From: Chitinophaga agrisoli
Lineage (GTDB): Bacteria > Bacteroidota > Bacteroidia > Chitinophagales > Chitinophagaceae
Assembly (NCBI RefSeq): GCF_008386695.1
Contig: NZ_VUOC01000001.1
Coordinates: 1,028,347-1,092,346, forward strand
DNA: 64,000 nt
Direction of reading: 5' to 3'
Both the position numbers and the translations under genes were made by a program. Numbering within the stretch: position 1 is the first letter of the stretch; every line of letters begins with the position of its first letter. The notes under the pieces were generated by a model. That model did no database searches and was not told the DNA's origin. It saw only the letters and a list, made by a program, of their open reading frames with translations. This document shows positions 15,378-24,191 of this stretch, piece by piece.

Positions 15378-17471
15378 ATGTCTAAAAACCAGTTTTGTAA
15401 CCCGTTGAAAGCAACACCTTTTCTTCGCTTAGTTATTCCGTTAGCCGCTGGTATCTGTTTACAGATCCATTGCGCCGTTTCCTGGCCCTATTGGGTTGGG
15501 GTAGCCTTATTATTATTGGCAGGCTTGTATGCCTGGCGCTTGCTGCCGCCAGCGCGGCAATATGTGTTAAATGGCTGGCGGGGCATGTTATTATACTTAT
15601 TGTTGTTTTGCGCTGGCGGGCTGTTAGTGCCGCTGAAGGATATCCGGCGGCAACCTGGCTACTTTGGCAACCGGTTGCAAAGTGCGGATACATTGCTGGT
15701 GACGCTGCAGGAGCCGCTACAGGAAAGAGCCCGTAGCGATAAGACGGTAGCGGCGGTGGAAGCTGTGCTGCTTAATGACCGTTTGATAGCGGTACAGGGG
15801 AATTTGTTATTGTACCTGCAGCGGGATACGACTAACCGGGTGTTACAATGCGGAGATAGGGTATGGATCTGCGGAACGCGGCAGCCTGTTAGCAATAGCG
15901 GTAACCCCGGCGCTTTCGACTACCGCCGGTACTGTGCCAACCGGCAGGTTTTTCACCAGGCATATATAAGGGCCGGTCACTGGAAAAAGGCATCCCGGCA
16001 GCATGGGCATTTCATAGCTAAATGGTTGTTACAGGCCCGGGCCTGGTGTTTACATACCCTGCAGCGGTACATGGGCGAGGGACCGGAGAGCGCGCTGGCA
16101 GCTGCGCTGTTGATAGGCTACCGCTATGATCTGGACCGGGACATGGTGCAGGCCTATACCAATGCGGGAGTGGTACATATTATTGCTATTTCCGGCATGC
16201 ATCTGGCGCTAATCTATGGCTCTTTAATATGGCTGCTGCAATGGTTGCCTCCGCGCCGTTTGGCCAATCTGTTAAAGGCCGCTATTATCATCAGCATCTT
16301 ATGGGGCTTTGCATTGGTCACCGGGGCTGCCGCTTCTATATTGCGGGCAGCAGTTATGTTCAGCGTACTGGCTATAGGGCAGTTTGTGCTGGACCGTTAT
16401 ACCAATATGTATAATAGCCTGGCCGCATCTGCTTTCCTATTGTTGTGCTATGATCCATGGTTATTGCTGGACGCCGGTTTTCAGCTTTCTTACCTGGCGG
16501 TGCTAAGCTTATTGCTTTGTTACCGGCCATTGTATGATCTTTGGCATATTCCCAACAAATGGCTGAATAAACTATGGGCGGCGGTGGCTTTGACGCTGGC
16601 TGCGCAGCTGTTTACCCTGCCGGTTTGCCTGTATTATTTTCACCAGTTCCCCAACCTGTTCCTGCCTGCCAACCTGCTGATAGTGGCGTTATCCACCATC
16701 ATACTCTATGGGCTTATCCTGCTATTGCTGTTGGCGCCCATACCGGTGGCGGCCCATTATACCGGTATAGCTGCCAGGGGAATGATCACCGCTATGAATC
16801 GTATGGTATCATTTATTGAGGGTTTACCTTATGCGGTAACGGATAATATTTATTTGCCGTTATATGGCGCCATTTGCGCTTATGTGATGATGGGGGCGCT
16901 GGCGGCAGCCTGGCTGGCTAAATGGAAAGGCGGGTGCTGGTTAGCCCTCTGTGCCGCACTATGCTGGGCTGTTATGGATGTTGGCGCCCGGCTACAAATA
17001 CAGCAGCGGCGGCAGGTTATTATTTATAACGTACCTGGTTATACGGCTATTGATATACTAAAGGGGCATGCGGTGCAGTTTGCGGGAGATACCGCGGTAC
17101 CGCGTACGCCAGCCCTGCGGCAAAGGTACCTGCAACCCGCCCGTTTGATAAACCGCAGCAGGGAGCATGATATTGAATGTTTTACAAAAAAGGGCGCTTT
17201 TATTAGCCTGGGCAGCAAAAGGCTGGTGGTGGTAGACAGCAGCTGGCATGCCTGCAGGCCGGTAAAAAAAATCCAGGTGGACTATATATTATTGTCTCAC
17301 CGTCCTAAGCTGGCTATCAGTCAATTAAAAGATATGTTTACCTGTAAGATGATCATTTTTGACGCTTCCAATCCATTCTGGCAGATACAACGGTGGAAAA
17401 ATGACTGCAGCGCCCTAACTTTGCGCTGCTTTTCGGTCCCTGACCAGGGAGCCTATCTTATTAATTTCTAA
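15378..17471 (+). CDS. comEC: ComEC/Rec2-family DNA-uptake channel protein
   Basis: 697 residues from the ATG at 15378, a better start than the TTG at 15327 because the -7 element lies between them. The order is N-terminal membrane helices, a soluble DUF4131-like OB region with NSGNPGAFDYRRYCANRQVFHQAY, then the competence domain with VHIIAISGMHLALIYG and about eight further membrane segments. ComEC forms the inner-membrane pore for incoming single-stranded DNA during transformation. The C-terminal stretch of about 150 residues is short and diverged and shows no metallo-beta-lactamase HxHxDH motif, so the nuclease-like domain found in many ComECs is missing or replaced. purH follows after 12 bases, suggesting co-transcription. 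Confidence 0.88.
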   Translation: MSKNQFCNPLKATPFLRLVIPLAAGICLQIHCAVSWPYWVGVALLLLAGLYAWRLLPPARQYVLNGWRGMLLYLLLFCAGGLLVPLKDIRRQPGYFGNRLQSADTLLVTLQEPLQERARSDKTVAAVEAVLLNDRLIAVQGNLLLYLQRDTTNRVLQCGDRVWICGTRQPVSNSGNPGAFDYRRYCANRQVFHQAYIRAGHWKKASRQHGHFIAKWLLQARAWCLHTLQRYMGEGPESALAAALLIGYRYDLDRDMVQAYTNAGVVHIIAISGMHLALIYGSLIWLLQWLPPRRLANLLKAAIIISILWGFALVTGAAASILRAAVMFSVLAIGQFVLDRYTNMYNSLAASAFLLLCYDPWLLLDAGFQLSYLAVLSLLLCYRPLYDLWHIPNKWLNKLWAAVALTLAAQLFTLPVCLYYFHQFPNLFLPANLLIVALSTIILYGLILLLLLAPIPVAAHYTGIAARGMITAMNRMVSFIEGLPYAVTDNIYLPLYGAICAYVMMGALAAAWLAKWKGGCWLALCAALCWAVMDVGARLQIQQRRQVIIYNVPGYTAIDILKGHAVQFAGDTAVPRTPALRQRYLQPARLINRSREHDIECFTKKGAFISLGSKRLVVVDSSWHACRPVKKIQVDYILLSHRPKLAISQLKDMFTCKMIIFDASNPFWQIQRWKNDCSALTLRCFSVPDQGAYLINF

Positions 17472-17483
17472 TGTTTTCCATTC

Positions 17484-18998
17484 ATGCAAAAGCAAATTAA
17501 ATCAGCACTGATCTCCGTTTTCTATAAAGATAACCTGGAGAACATCGTGAAACAATTGGGTGAACAGGGAGTAACGATCTACTCCACCGGCGGTACGCAA
17601 AAGTTTATAGAAGAGCAGGGCGTGAAATGTGTAGCCGTAGAAGACCTGACTGCTTACCCCTCTATACTGGGCGGCCGGGTAAAGACACTGCACCCAAAGG
17701 TATTTGGCGGCATACTGGCCCGTCGTGGTAACAACCAGGACCTGGAGCAGCTGCAGGAATACGGTATTCCGGAAATAGACCTGGTGATAGTGGACCTGTA
17801 TCCTTTTGAGGAAACTGTGAAAAGCACTACCGATGAGCAAACCATCATCGAGAAGATAGATATTGGCGGCGTATCCCTGATACGTGCTGCCGGCAAGAAC
17901 TACAAAGATGTAGTGATCGTAGCGTCCAAAGATCAGTATGCAGACCTGGAAAAGGTACTGGTAGAAAATAAAGGCGCCACCGCTATAGAAGACCGCCGCC
18001 GTTTTGCTGCCAAAGCATTTGAGGTATGCGCGCACTATGATGTAGCCATTGCACAATATTTCCTGAATAATGAGCCGCAGCAATACTTCCAGGTATCATC
18101 GCCCCAGGGCCAGGTAATGCGTTACGGAGAAAACCCGCATCAGCGCGGCGTATTCTATGGCAACCTGGATGAGCTGTTCAATAAGCTGCATGGTAAGGAG
18201 CTTTCTTACAATAACCTGGTGGATGTTGATGCTGCCTGCCAGCTGGTACAGGAGTTTAAGGAAACCACTTTTGCGGTGATCAAACATACCAATGTATGCG
18301 GTATTGCCAGCAGGCCTACTTTAAAAGCTGCCTGGGAAGCTGCCCTGGCGGGTGACAAGGAAAGCGCTTTTGGCGGCGTACTGGCCTGCAATGCGGTGAT
18401 AGACAAAGCCACCGCGGAATCTATCAGCGAGATCTTTTTTGAGATATTGATCGCCCCCGGTTTTGACGCAGACGCGCTGGAAGTGCTGATGGCCAAAAAG
18501 AACCGGATCCTGCTGCAGCAGAAACAACCGGTGCAGCAACCTTATGTATATAAGAACGTACTGAACGGGGTGCTGATGCAGGACAGCGACAGCGTGAACT
18601 ATAAGGACTGGAACGATGTAGGCGCCAGACCCGCTACCGCAACAGAAAAGGCCGACCTGGAGTTTGCCAACCTGGTATGTAAGCACCTGAAATCAAACGC
18701 CATTGCACTGGTAAAGGATAAACAGCTGATAGGCAAAGGTTGCGGCCAGACTTCCCGTATAGACGCCCTGCGTCATGCCATTGAAAAGGCCGGCCAGTTT
18801 AATTTTGATCTAAAGGGCGCCGCTATGGCATCCGATGCTTTCTTCCCCTTTAATGACTGTGTAAGCATTGCCCACGAAGCAGGTATTACCACAGTAATAC
18901 AGCCTGGTGGCTCCGTACGGGATAATGACTCCGTTGAGTTCTGCAAACAGCATGATATGGTGATGGTGATGACGGGGATCCGCCATTTCAAGCACTGA
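17484..18998 (+). CDS. purH: bifunctional AICAR transformylase/IMP cyclohydrolase
   Basis: 504 residues; catalyses the last two steps of de novo purine synthesis, AICAR to FAICAR to IMP. The N-terminal MGS-like cyclohydrolase domain (1-190) has STGGTQKFIEE, GGRVKTLHPKVFGGILARR and IDIGGVSLIRAAGKNY. The C-terminal transformylase domain has RYGENPHQ, the catalytic Lys-His of IKHTNVCG, ESAFGGVLA, and the ending QPGGSVRDNDSV...TGIRH. KHTNVCG has Val where E. coli-type enzymes have Pro. It lies 12 bases downstream of comEC and ends in a strong terminator. Confidence 0.97.
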   Translation: MQKQIKSALISVFYKDNLENIVKQLGEQGVTIYSTGGTQKFIEEQGVKCVAVEDLTAYPSILGGRVKTLHPKVFGGILARRGNNQDLEQLQEYGIPEIDLVIVDLYPFEETVKSTTDEQTIIEKIDIGGVSLIRAAGKNYKDVVIVASKDQYADLEKVLVENKGATAIEDRRRFAAKAFEVCAHYDVAIAQYFLNNEPQQYFQVSSPQGQVMRYGENPHQRGVFYGNLDELFNKLHGKELSYNNLVDVDAACQLVQEFKETTFAVIKHTNVCGIASRPTLKAAWEAALAGDKESAFGGVLACNAVIDKATAESISEIFFEILIAPGFDADALEVLMAKKNRILLQQKQPVQQPYVYKNVLNGVLMQDSDSVNYKDWNDVGARPATATEKADLEFANLVCKHLKSNAIALVKDKQLIGKGCGQTSRIDALRHAIEKAGQFNFDLKGAAMASDAFFPFNDCVSIAHEAGITTVIQPGGSVRDNDSVEFCKQHDMVMVMTGIRHFKH

Positions 18999-19026
18999 TC
19001 AACATACATTCTTCCATAAAACAGAC

Positions 19027-19054
19027 GCCCTATCCGTATATACGCGGATAGGGC
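19027..19054 (+). terminator. purH terminator
   Basis: GCCCTATCCG (19027-19036) and CGGATAGGGC (19045-19054) are exact complements, followed by ATTTTATTTT. It starts 28 bases after the purH stop. Confidence 0.92.
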
Positions 19055-19097
19055 ATTTTATTTTAAAGAAATTTTTATACTATTGCCACAGCAACAT

Positions 19098-19673
19098 ATG
19101 GCATTTTTACATCACAATACAATGCAGGATCTCACAGATGCAGACCTGATCCGGGAGTATAAATCTTCTGGCGGGATGGATCATCTGGCGGCCCTGTACC
19201 AGCGTTATATGAACCTGGTGTATGGTGTATGTTTGCGGTATTTTGATGAGGCAGCCAGCAAAGACGCGGTTATGCAGATCTTTGAAGAGCTCATCGTTAA
19301 GTTGCAACAGCATGAGGTACAGAATTTTAAGAGCTGGCTGCATGTGCTGGCCCGTAATCATTGCCTGATGAAGCTACGGTCCATGAAGATGAAGGAAGGG
19401 CGGCAGGTATCCCTGGAGGACCGGCCGCTTATGGAAAATGAGGAAATTGCACATCATGAGAACGGATTTAGCCTGGAGGACAACCTGCAGGCCATGGAAA
19501 AGTGTATGGAACGGTTACCGGAAGAGCAGCAAAAAAGCGTACAACTATTTTATATACAGGAAAAAAGTTATCGTGAGGTGGCCGTCCTTACGGGTTACGA
19601 AATGAAGAAGGTGAAAAGTTATATACAGAATGGCAAGCGTAACCTGAAAATATGTATGGAGCAACATGCCTAA
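19098..19673 (+). CDS. ECF-type RNA polymerase sigma factor
   Basis: About 190 residues with sigma region 2 (HLAALYQRYMNLVYGVCLRYFDEAASKDAVMQIFEELIVKL, with the ECF-like aspartate/glutamate pattern) and region 4 (MERLPEEQQKSVQLFYIQEKSYREVAVLTGYEMKKVKSYIQNGKRNLK). ATGs at 19098 and 19122 are both possible starts; the TTG at 19083 is less likely. The 3' end overlaps the next gene by eight bases, which ties translation of sigma factor and membrane anti-sigma partner together. It belongs to the Bacteroidota sigma/anti-sigma pairs that are not linked to a SusC gene. Confidence 0.9.
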   Translation: MAFLHHNTMQDLTDADLIREYKSSGGMDHLAALYQRYMNLVYGVCLRYFDEAASKDAVMQIFEELIVKLQQHEVQNFKSWLHVLARNHCLMKLRSMKMKEGRQVSLEDRPLMENEEIAHHENGFSLEDNLQAMEKCMERLPEEQQKSVQLFYIQEKSYREVAVLTGYEMKKVKSYIQNGKRNLKICMEQHA

Positions 19674-21147
19674 TAAGCATTCACATATAGACCCGGAGCT
19701 CATCCGTAAATACCTGGCCGGCGAGCTGGATGATAAAGCCATGCACGCCCTGGAACGGCAGGCGCTGGATGACCCTTTCCTGGCGGAAGCGCTGGAGGGT
19801 TATGCCGCGTTTGACCCGGACCAATCCGCGCACCTGGCGGATCTGCAGGGCCGGCTGGCAGAACGGGCAAATGTGCCTGCGCCGAAGCAGGGCGAGTCTT
19901 CACCTAAGCCGAGCGAGCCTGCTCCCAAGGCGAAGGTGAAACTGATGCGCCCGTATTACCAATGGGCAGCCGCAGCAGCTATTATAGTGGTGATGGGTGT
20001 GACCTTTTTCTGGATGGACCGCCAGCGGGCGCCGGCTCATGAAGACATTGCCAAAGCAACGCCTGTAACGCCGCCAGCCAGTTTGCGGGTGGATAGTACA
20101 ACGCAGGCGCCGGCGGCCACTGCGCCTGCAAAAGCAGATGAACTAAAGAAAACGCAGCCTGAACAGGCGCCACCAGCAGCTCCCTTACACGAATTGGCCA
20201 AAGCACGCGCACCAAAGCAGGAGGCAGATACCACAAAAGGCGCCTCCCAGTGGGCGGGATATGTTGCTGCCGTTCCCTCTGCCGCGGCTGCAAATGAGGC
20301 GGCTGATTCCGTGAGCCCGCCATATGCGGCTAACGCAGATAAGTTTACAGCGGATAAAAATGCCTACAGCGATACGGTAGCTAACGCGCTGGCAGGACGA
20401 GTGGCCGGGCTTGACACAAGGAGCAGAGCAGCCCGTCCTAATTATGTAACAGCGCCTAACCCCGCAGAAGATCAGTTAAATGACGTAGTAGTAATAGGGT
20501 ATGGCACCAGGAAAAAAGGGAGGGGATACCGCCCGCCGCGGGTAAAGAGCAGCCACCGCATTGTGGTGTTAGGTTCCTCCACGGCTGAAGGAGTGGGGCC
20601 TAAATCGCCGGACAGCACCTGGGTAAACCTGTTCCGCAAATACGTACAATCGACAGACCCGCGGGCAGAAGTGATTAACCTGGCGGTAGGCGGGTATAAT
20701 ACCTATAAGATATTGCCGGATAACGCGGACGCTCCGTTTAACCGGCCTGTTCCTGATACCGGGCATAACCTGAGCAAAGCCTTGTCGCTGGAGCCGGATA
20801 TTATCATCATCAACATGCCATCCAATGATATTGTTGCCGGTTACTCCACCCGGGAATTCCTGGAGAACCTGGAATACCTGGTGGACCGCATCCATGAAAA
20901 ACATATTGTCTGCTATATCACCACTACACAGCCCCGCAATACAGACGAAGGCAAACGCAAAAAGCTGCAGCATTTGCGCACGGTTATTGAACGCCAGTAC
21001 CGCGCCCGGTCCATTGATTGCTGGGAAGGGCTTAGCGCGCCGGACGGGTCTATCCTGCCTAAGTATAACAGCGGGGATGGTATTCACCTGAACGGCCTGG
21101 GGCACCGCCTGATGTTTGAAAGGGTAAAGGAGCGGGTTAAGCTGTAG
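19666..21147 (+). CDS. anti-sigma-like membrane protein fused to a periplasmic SGNH hydrolase
   Basis: 493 residues. Residues 1-50 (DPELIRKYLAGELDDKAMHALERQALDDPFLAEALEGY) match the cytoplasmic sigma-binding N-terminus of Bacteroidota anti-sigma proteins. A proline/lysine linker and one membrane helix (about 100-117) follow. Residues 120-290 are an Ala/Pro/Lys-rich periplasmic stalk carrying ANALAGRVAGLD (239-250) and LNDVVVIGYG (271-280), which copy the plug-domain signatures of SusC receptors. Residues 297-493 are an SGNH/GDSL hydrolase: nucleophile region VLGSSTAEG (Ser305), GG of block II (342-343), Asn387 in NMPSND, and Asp471/His474 in DGIHLN. All catalytic blocks are present. It probably senses or edits a periplasmic ester and signals to the overlapping sigma factor; that link is inference. 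Confidence 0.75.
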   Translation: MPNKHSHIDPELIRKYLAGELDDKAMHALERQALDDPFLAEALEGYAAFDPDQSAHLADLQGRLAERANVPAPKQGESSPKPSEPAPKAKVKLMRPYYQWAAAAAIIVVMGVTFFWMDRQRAPAHEDIAKATPVTPPASLRVDSTTQAPAATAPAKADELKKTQPEQAPPAAPLHELAKARAPKQEADTTKGASQWAGYVAAVPSAAAANEAADSVSPPYAANADKFTADKNAYSDTVANALAGRVAGLDTRSRAARPNYVTAPNPAEDQLNDVVVIGYGTRKKGRGYRPPRVKSSHRIVVLGSSTAEGVGPKSPDSTWVNLFRKYVQSTDPRAEVINLAVGGYNTYKILPDNADAPFNRPVPDTGHNLSKALSLEPDIIIINMPSNDIVAGYSTREFLENLEYLVDRIHEKHIVCYITTTQPRNTDEGKRKKLQHLRTVIERQYRARSIDCWEGLSAPDGSILPKYNSGDGIHLNGLGHRLMFERVKERVKL

Positions 21148-21188
21148 GGGAAGCTTTGTATAGCAAGGCTGCTATCTGATATGTTTAC

Positions 21189-21386
21189 TTACTTCGCTTT
21201 TATCGCTTTTATCAGCTGCCGGTTCCTTCTTTCTGCACGGCCATTATTAAGCGATGTTACGGCCCATATAGCGGCGGGCAGCCAGCCAATGATGGTGATC
21301 TGGAGTATCAGGCAGAGGATGCCGGATAAAATCTTACCCCTCAGTAAAAATGAGAGCCAGGGCAACAATACGGCAATAAGGGTCAT
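21189..21386 (-). CDS. YqaE/Pmp3-family small membrane protein
   Basis: 65 residues, two hydrophobic helices: VLLPWLSFLLRGKILSGI and CLILQITIIGWLPAAIWAV, then a basic tail (NNGRAERRNRQLIKAI). This is the Pmp3/YqaE pattern, small inner-membrane proteins linked to membrane potential and salt or cold stress in other organisms. It starts 18 bases after the lutB stop on the same strand, so it is probably the last gene of that transcript. It converges with the SGNH fusion gene across a 41-base gap that has a weak hairpin. Confidence 0.72.
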   Translation of the reverse strand: MTLIAVLLPWLSFLLRGKILSGILCLILQITIIGWLPAAIWAVTSLNNGRAERRNRQLIKAIKAK

Positions 21387-21404
21387 AAAAAAAGTATTAA
21401 CGGT

Positions 21405-22778
21405 TTATTTTCTGTCTTTCCACATTTGGTTGAATGATTTGGGCGCGAACACGGGCAGCTCACGGTCTTTTCCCCAGGCTTTGGCAAAAAAGCGTTTCAT
21501 AAAGAAGTTCTTGGTCTTGCCATTCGTCATATTCATCATTTTCCGGCTCAGGCTTGCCTGTTTCCAGCCAAACCAGGCCATCTTTTCCGCGCCGGAGGTA
21601 TAGTTCTCTTCTACCGCTTTATGCCGGTTATGCAGTAACAGCTCGTGCAGGTTAATACGTACGGGGCATACTTCCGTACAATTGCCGCATAGCGAAGAGG
21701 CATAACTTAAATGCCCATACGCCGGCATGCCCTGCAGGTGAGGCGTTATCACCGCGCCTATGGGGCCGCTGTAGGTAGTGCCATAGGTATGGCCGCCAAT
21801 ATTCTTATACACGGGACAGGCATTCAGGCAGGAGCCGCAGCGTATACAGTACAGGCTTTCGCGCGCTTCTGTATCCTGCAGGATGTTGGTGCGGCCGTTA
21901 TCCATCAGGATCACGTACATCTCTTCCGGCCCGTCTATCTCGCCTTCCTGCCGGGGACCGCTGAAGACAGAGTTATATACCGTTACCTGCTGGCCGGTAC
22001 CATAAGTGGCCAGCAGCGGCCAAAACAACGCCAGGTCATTGATAGATGGCAGCACCTTTTCAATGCCTACCAGTACGATATGTGTTTTGGGAAAAGCGGT
22101 ACTAAGACGGGCATTGCCCTCGTTTTCGCTAACGGCTATGGAGCCGGTATCTGCTATGATGAAGTTGGCACCGGTGATGCCTATTTCTGCCTGCAGGTAT
22201 TTCTGCCGCAGGTTATCGCGGGCGATCAGGGTCAGTTGTTCAGGCGTAAGACCAGGCGCGGCGCCCAGTTTTTCAGTAAACAGCTGCGCTACGTCTTCCT
22301 TGCTTTTATGCATGGCCGGGGTTACAATGTGGTAGGGCGGCTCGCCATCCAGCTGTTGTATATATTCTCCCAGGTCTGTTTCTACGCATTCAATGCCTTC
22401 TTGTGCCAGAAAGCTGTTGAGGTGCACCTCTTCCGTGGCCATGGACTTACTTTTTACAATGCTTTTGCATTGTTTGGCCTTGCAGATGGCCAGGATCTCT
22501 TCCTGCACTTGTTGGGCTGTTTCTGCCCAGATCACTTTTCCGCCCCTTTGGGTGAAATGCATCTCAAACTCTTCCAGGTATTTATCCAGGTGCTCCAGCG
22601 CCCGCCATTTCACATTCTTGGCCCGCTCCCGCGCTGTATGCAGATCTGTGAACTGCTGTTTGCCCGCTTTTACGGCAGTATTGTATTTACCAATATTGTA
22701 ATTGATAGTGCGGCGGTGGCCCAGATCAGCAGCTTTCTGTTCGCTCTTCTCCAGGAAGGTGGATATTGTTTGTTGCAT
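21405..22778 (-). CDS. lutB: LutB/YkgF-type iron-sulfur protein
   Basis: 457 residues from the ATG at 22778, chosen because MQQTISTFLEKSEQKA starts like the family; the upstream in-frame Met adds an unrelated extension. LutB is the iron-sulfur subunit of the LutABC L-lactate oxidation complex. Two ferredoxin-like clusters are visible: CIRCGSCLNACPVY (Cys311, 314, 317, 321) and CGNCTEVCPV (Cys364, 367, 371). The N-terminal two thirds is the LUD domain (KSIVKSKSMATEEVHLN, FIIADTGSIAVSENEGN, TYGTGQQ). No lutA or lutC lies beside it, so either the partners are elsewhere or it works with another oxidoreductase. Confidence 0.88.
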   Translation of the reverse strand: MQQTISTFLEKSEQKAADLGHRRTINYNIGKYNTAVKAGKQQFTDLHTARERAKNVKWRALEHLDKYLEEFEMHFTQRGGKVIWAETAQQVQEEILAICKAKQCKSIVKSKSMATEEVHLNSFLAQEGIECVETDLGEYIQQLDGEPPYHIVTPAMHKSKEDVAQLFTEKLGAAPGLTPEQLTLIARDNLRQKYLQAEIGITGANFIIADTGSIAVSENEGNARLSTAFPKTHIVLVGIEKVLPSINDLALFWPLLATYGTGQQVTVYNSVFSGPRQEGEIDGPEEMYVILMDNGRTNILQDTEARESLYCIRCGSCLNACPVYKNIGGHTYGTTYSGPIGAVITPHLQGMPAYGHLSYASSLCGNCTEVCPVRINLHELLLHNRHKAVEENYTSGAEKMAWFGWKQASLSRKMMNMTNGKTKNFFMKRFFAKAWGKDRELPVFAPKSFNQMWKDRK

Positions 22779-22889
22779 AAGCGGATTAAAAATTCCAAGA
22801 TCCAAAATAAAGATAGGAACTTTCAAGGATAGGTTAGGCCTGCATGGCATGTTATGCCTGAGGGCAAAACGACTGGCTCAAACTTTTCA

Positions 22890-22907
22890 AAAACCTGGCC
22901 AGGTTTT
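22890..22907 (-). terminator. palindromic terminator of the DUF3109 gene
   Basis: AAAACCTGGCCAGGTTTT is a perfect 18-base palindrome overlapping the last bases of the DUF3109 stop codon. On the minus strand it continues into a T-run (TTTTTG). Confidence 0.7.
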
Positions 22908-23475
22908 ATGGTAACATCTTCTTCGCAATCTTATCCAACACGGTATAAAATTCCTCTCCGTATTTGCGTATCAGCGCATCTTTTAAGAACCGGTATACAG
23001 GCACTTGCAGCTTTTTACCATTCTTGCAGGCTGGCGCGCATACGTCCCACCGGTCATAATTCAGCGCCTCGTAGCTGTCATACTTTTTAATACGGATGGG
23101 GTAGAGGTGGCAGGAAATGGGCTTTTTGAAATCCACTACGCCATCGTTATAAGCTTTTTCGATGCCGCAGCCTACTATGCCGCGTTCATCTATCGCCGCA
23201 TAGGCGCAAATACCTTTGTTAACGATGGGGGTTACGTAGCCGTATTCATCATCAATGGTATTGGTGCCGGTTTTGGCTATTTCCGCCAGGCCTTCTTCGC
23301 GGAGGTAGGATTTTATTTTTGGGAAGATCTTCTTCAGGATCTTTACTTCCTGTTTTTCCAGCGGCGCACCACAGTCCCCTGCCACACAACAGGCGCCCTT
23401 GCAGGCGCTCAGGTTGCAAACGAACTGCTCCTCAATTACTTCGTCGCTGATGTATTTGTCGTCAATTACGATCAT
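22906..23475 (-). CDS. DUF3109 family cysteine-rich protein
   Basis: 189 residues of the DUF3109 family, widespread and uncharacterised in Bacteroidota. Conserved cysteines are grouped as CNLSACKGACCVAGDCGAPL (about 19-37) and later GICAYA, GCGIE, ISCHLYPIR and CAPACKNG, like YkgJ-type putative Zn/Fe-S proteins, so a metal centre is likely. It has its own TAnnTTTG element upstream and a palindromic terminator at its end, so it is probably monocistronic between gldD and lutB. Confidence 0.85.
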   Translation of the reverse strand: MIVIDDKYISDEVIEEQFVCNLSACKGACCVAGDCGAPLEKQEVKILKKIFPKIKSYLREEGLAEIAKTGTNTIDDEYGYVTPIVNKGICAYAAIDERGIVGCGIEKAYNDGVVDFKKPISCHLYPIRIKKYDSYEALNYDRWDVCAPACKNGKKLQVPVYRFLKDALIRKYGEEFYTVLDKIAKKMLP

Positions 23476-23525
23476 TTGCTATGCACGGTCCGCCTCTTTA
23501 CGAAAACAGGACTTTTTTATGCGTG

Positions 23526-23533
23526 CAAAGTTA
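23526..23533 (-). promoter_or_regulatory. -7 element of the DUF3109 gene
   Basis: The minus strand reads TAACTTTG, an exact TAnnTTTG match, about 50 bases before the start at 23475 and outside gldD. The same eight bases serve the acyltransferase gene (49019-49026). Confidence 0.5.
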
Positions 23534-23566
23534 TAGCAAAATGACGGGTTATGTATCTATGGTTTT

Positions 23567-24160
23567 TTACTCCCCGCTTTGCCGCCATTTAAGCGTTTCT
23601 ACCAGGTGCCACATATCTTCCTGGAGAAAGCGGTGCACGGGCGCCAGGGAGTCCGCATTAGGGGCAGCATCAAAGTACAGGGCGCCACGGAGGAAGTGGC
23701 GGCTGCTGTCTGTGGCAAAGAATTGTTTGGCGCTGGCGGCATTGCCGCCAATATCGTAAAACAGGCCGCTAACGCCATTAGGGGTGTGGATATCCTTTTC
23801 GTCAATAAAATCGGCCTTAACGGTGTGTTTAAGGGTCATTTTATAGGCATCGTTCACCAGGTTCACCAGCGTGTTGTTCTTAAAGCCTATCTCTTTGTAG
23901 CTCATATAGATCTTGCCATTGAGGGTAGGGAACTCTACGTTGATCCAGTAGGGGTTCTCCGGCTTTTCGCCAAAAAAGGTGGTATCCTTGGTGATCTTAG
24001 CATATACCGGGTACTCGAAGGTATAAGGGTAGCCGGGCATATCAAAAACCTGGTATTTCCTTTCCGGGAAGGGGATGTTAAAATATCCTCTTGGCTTAGG
24101 CGTAAAAGTTTGTTCGCAGGCAGTGAAGAATAATATACTAAGAATAAGCAGGTATCGCAT
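23567..24160 (-). CDS. gldD: gliding motility lipoprotein GldD
   Basis: 197 residues with a lipoprotein signal peptide (MRYLLILSILFFTAC, lipid-bearing Cys15). The mature part begins EQTFTPKPRGYFNIPFPERKYQ, the recognisable GldD opening. GldD is required for gliding and type IX secretion in Flavobacterium; its exact biochemical role is unsettled. It lies 31 bases after gldE on the same strand, the conserved gldE-gldD order. Confidence 0.92.
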   Translation of the reverse strand: MRYLLILSILFFTACEQTFTPKPRGYFNIPFPERKYQVFDMPGYPYTFEYPVYAKITKDTTFFGEKPENPYWINVEFPTLNGKIYMSYKEIGFKNNTLVNLVNDAYKMTLKHTVKADFIDEKDIHTPNGVSGLFYDIGGNAASAKQFFATDSSRHFLRGALYFDAAPNADSLAPVHRFLQEDMWHLVETLKWRQSGE

Positions 24161-24191
24161 GTTACGGCTTTTGAATAAAAAACGGGGGATC

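Noticed and set aside
21181-21603. 140-codon plus-strand ORF after the SGNH fusion gene
   Set aside because: It overlaps two minus-strand genes with clear families (Pmp3-like and LutB).
21711-22832. 373-codon plus-strand ORF opposite lutB
   Set aside because: Antisense shadow of a conserved iron-sulfur protein gene; no promoter or domain.
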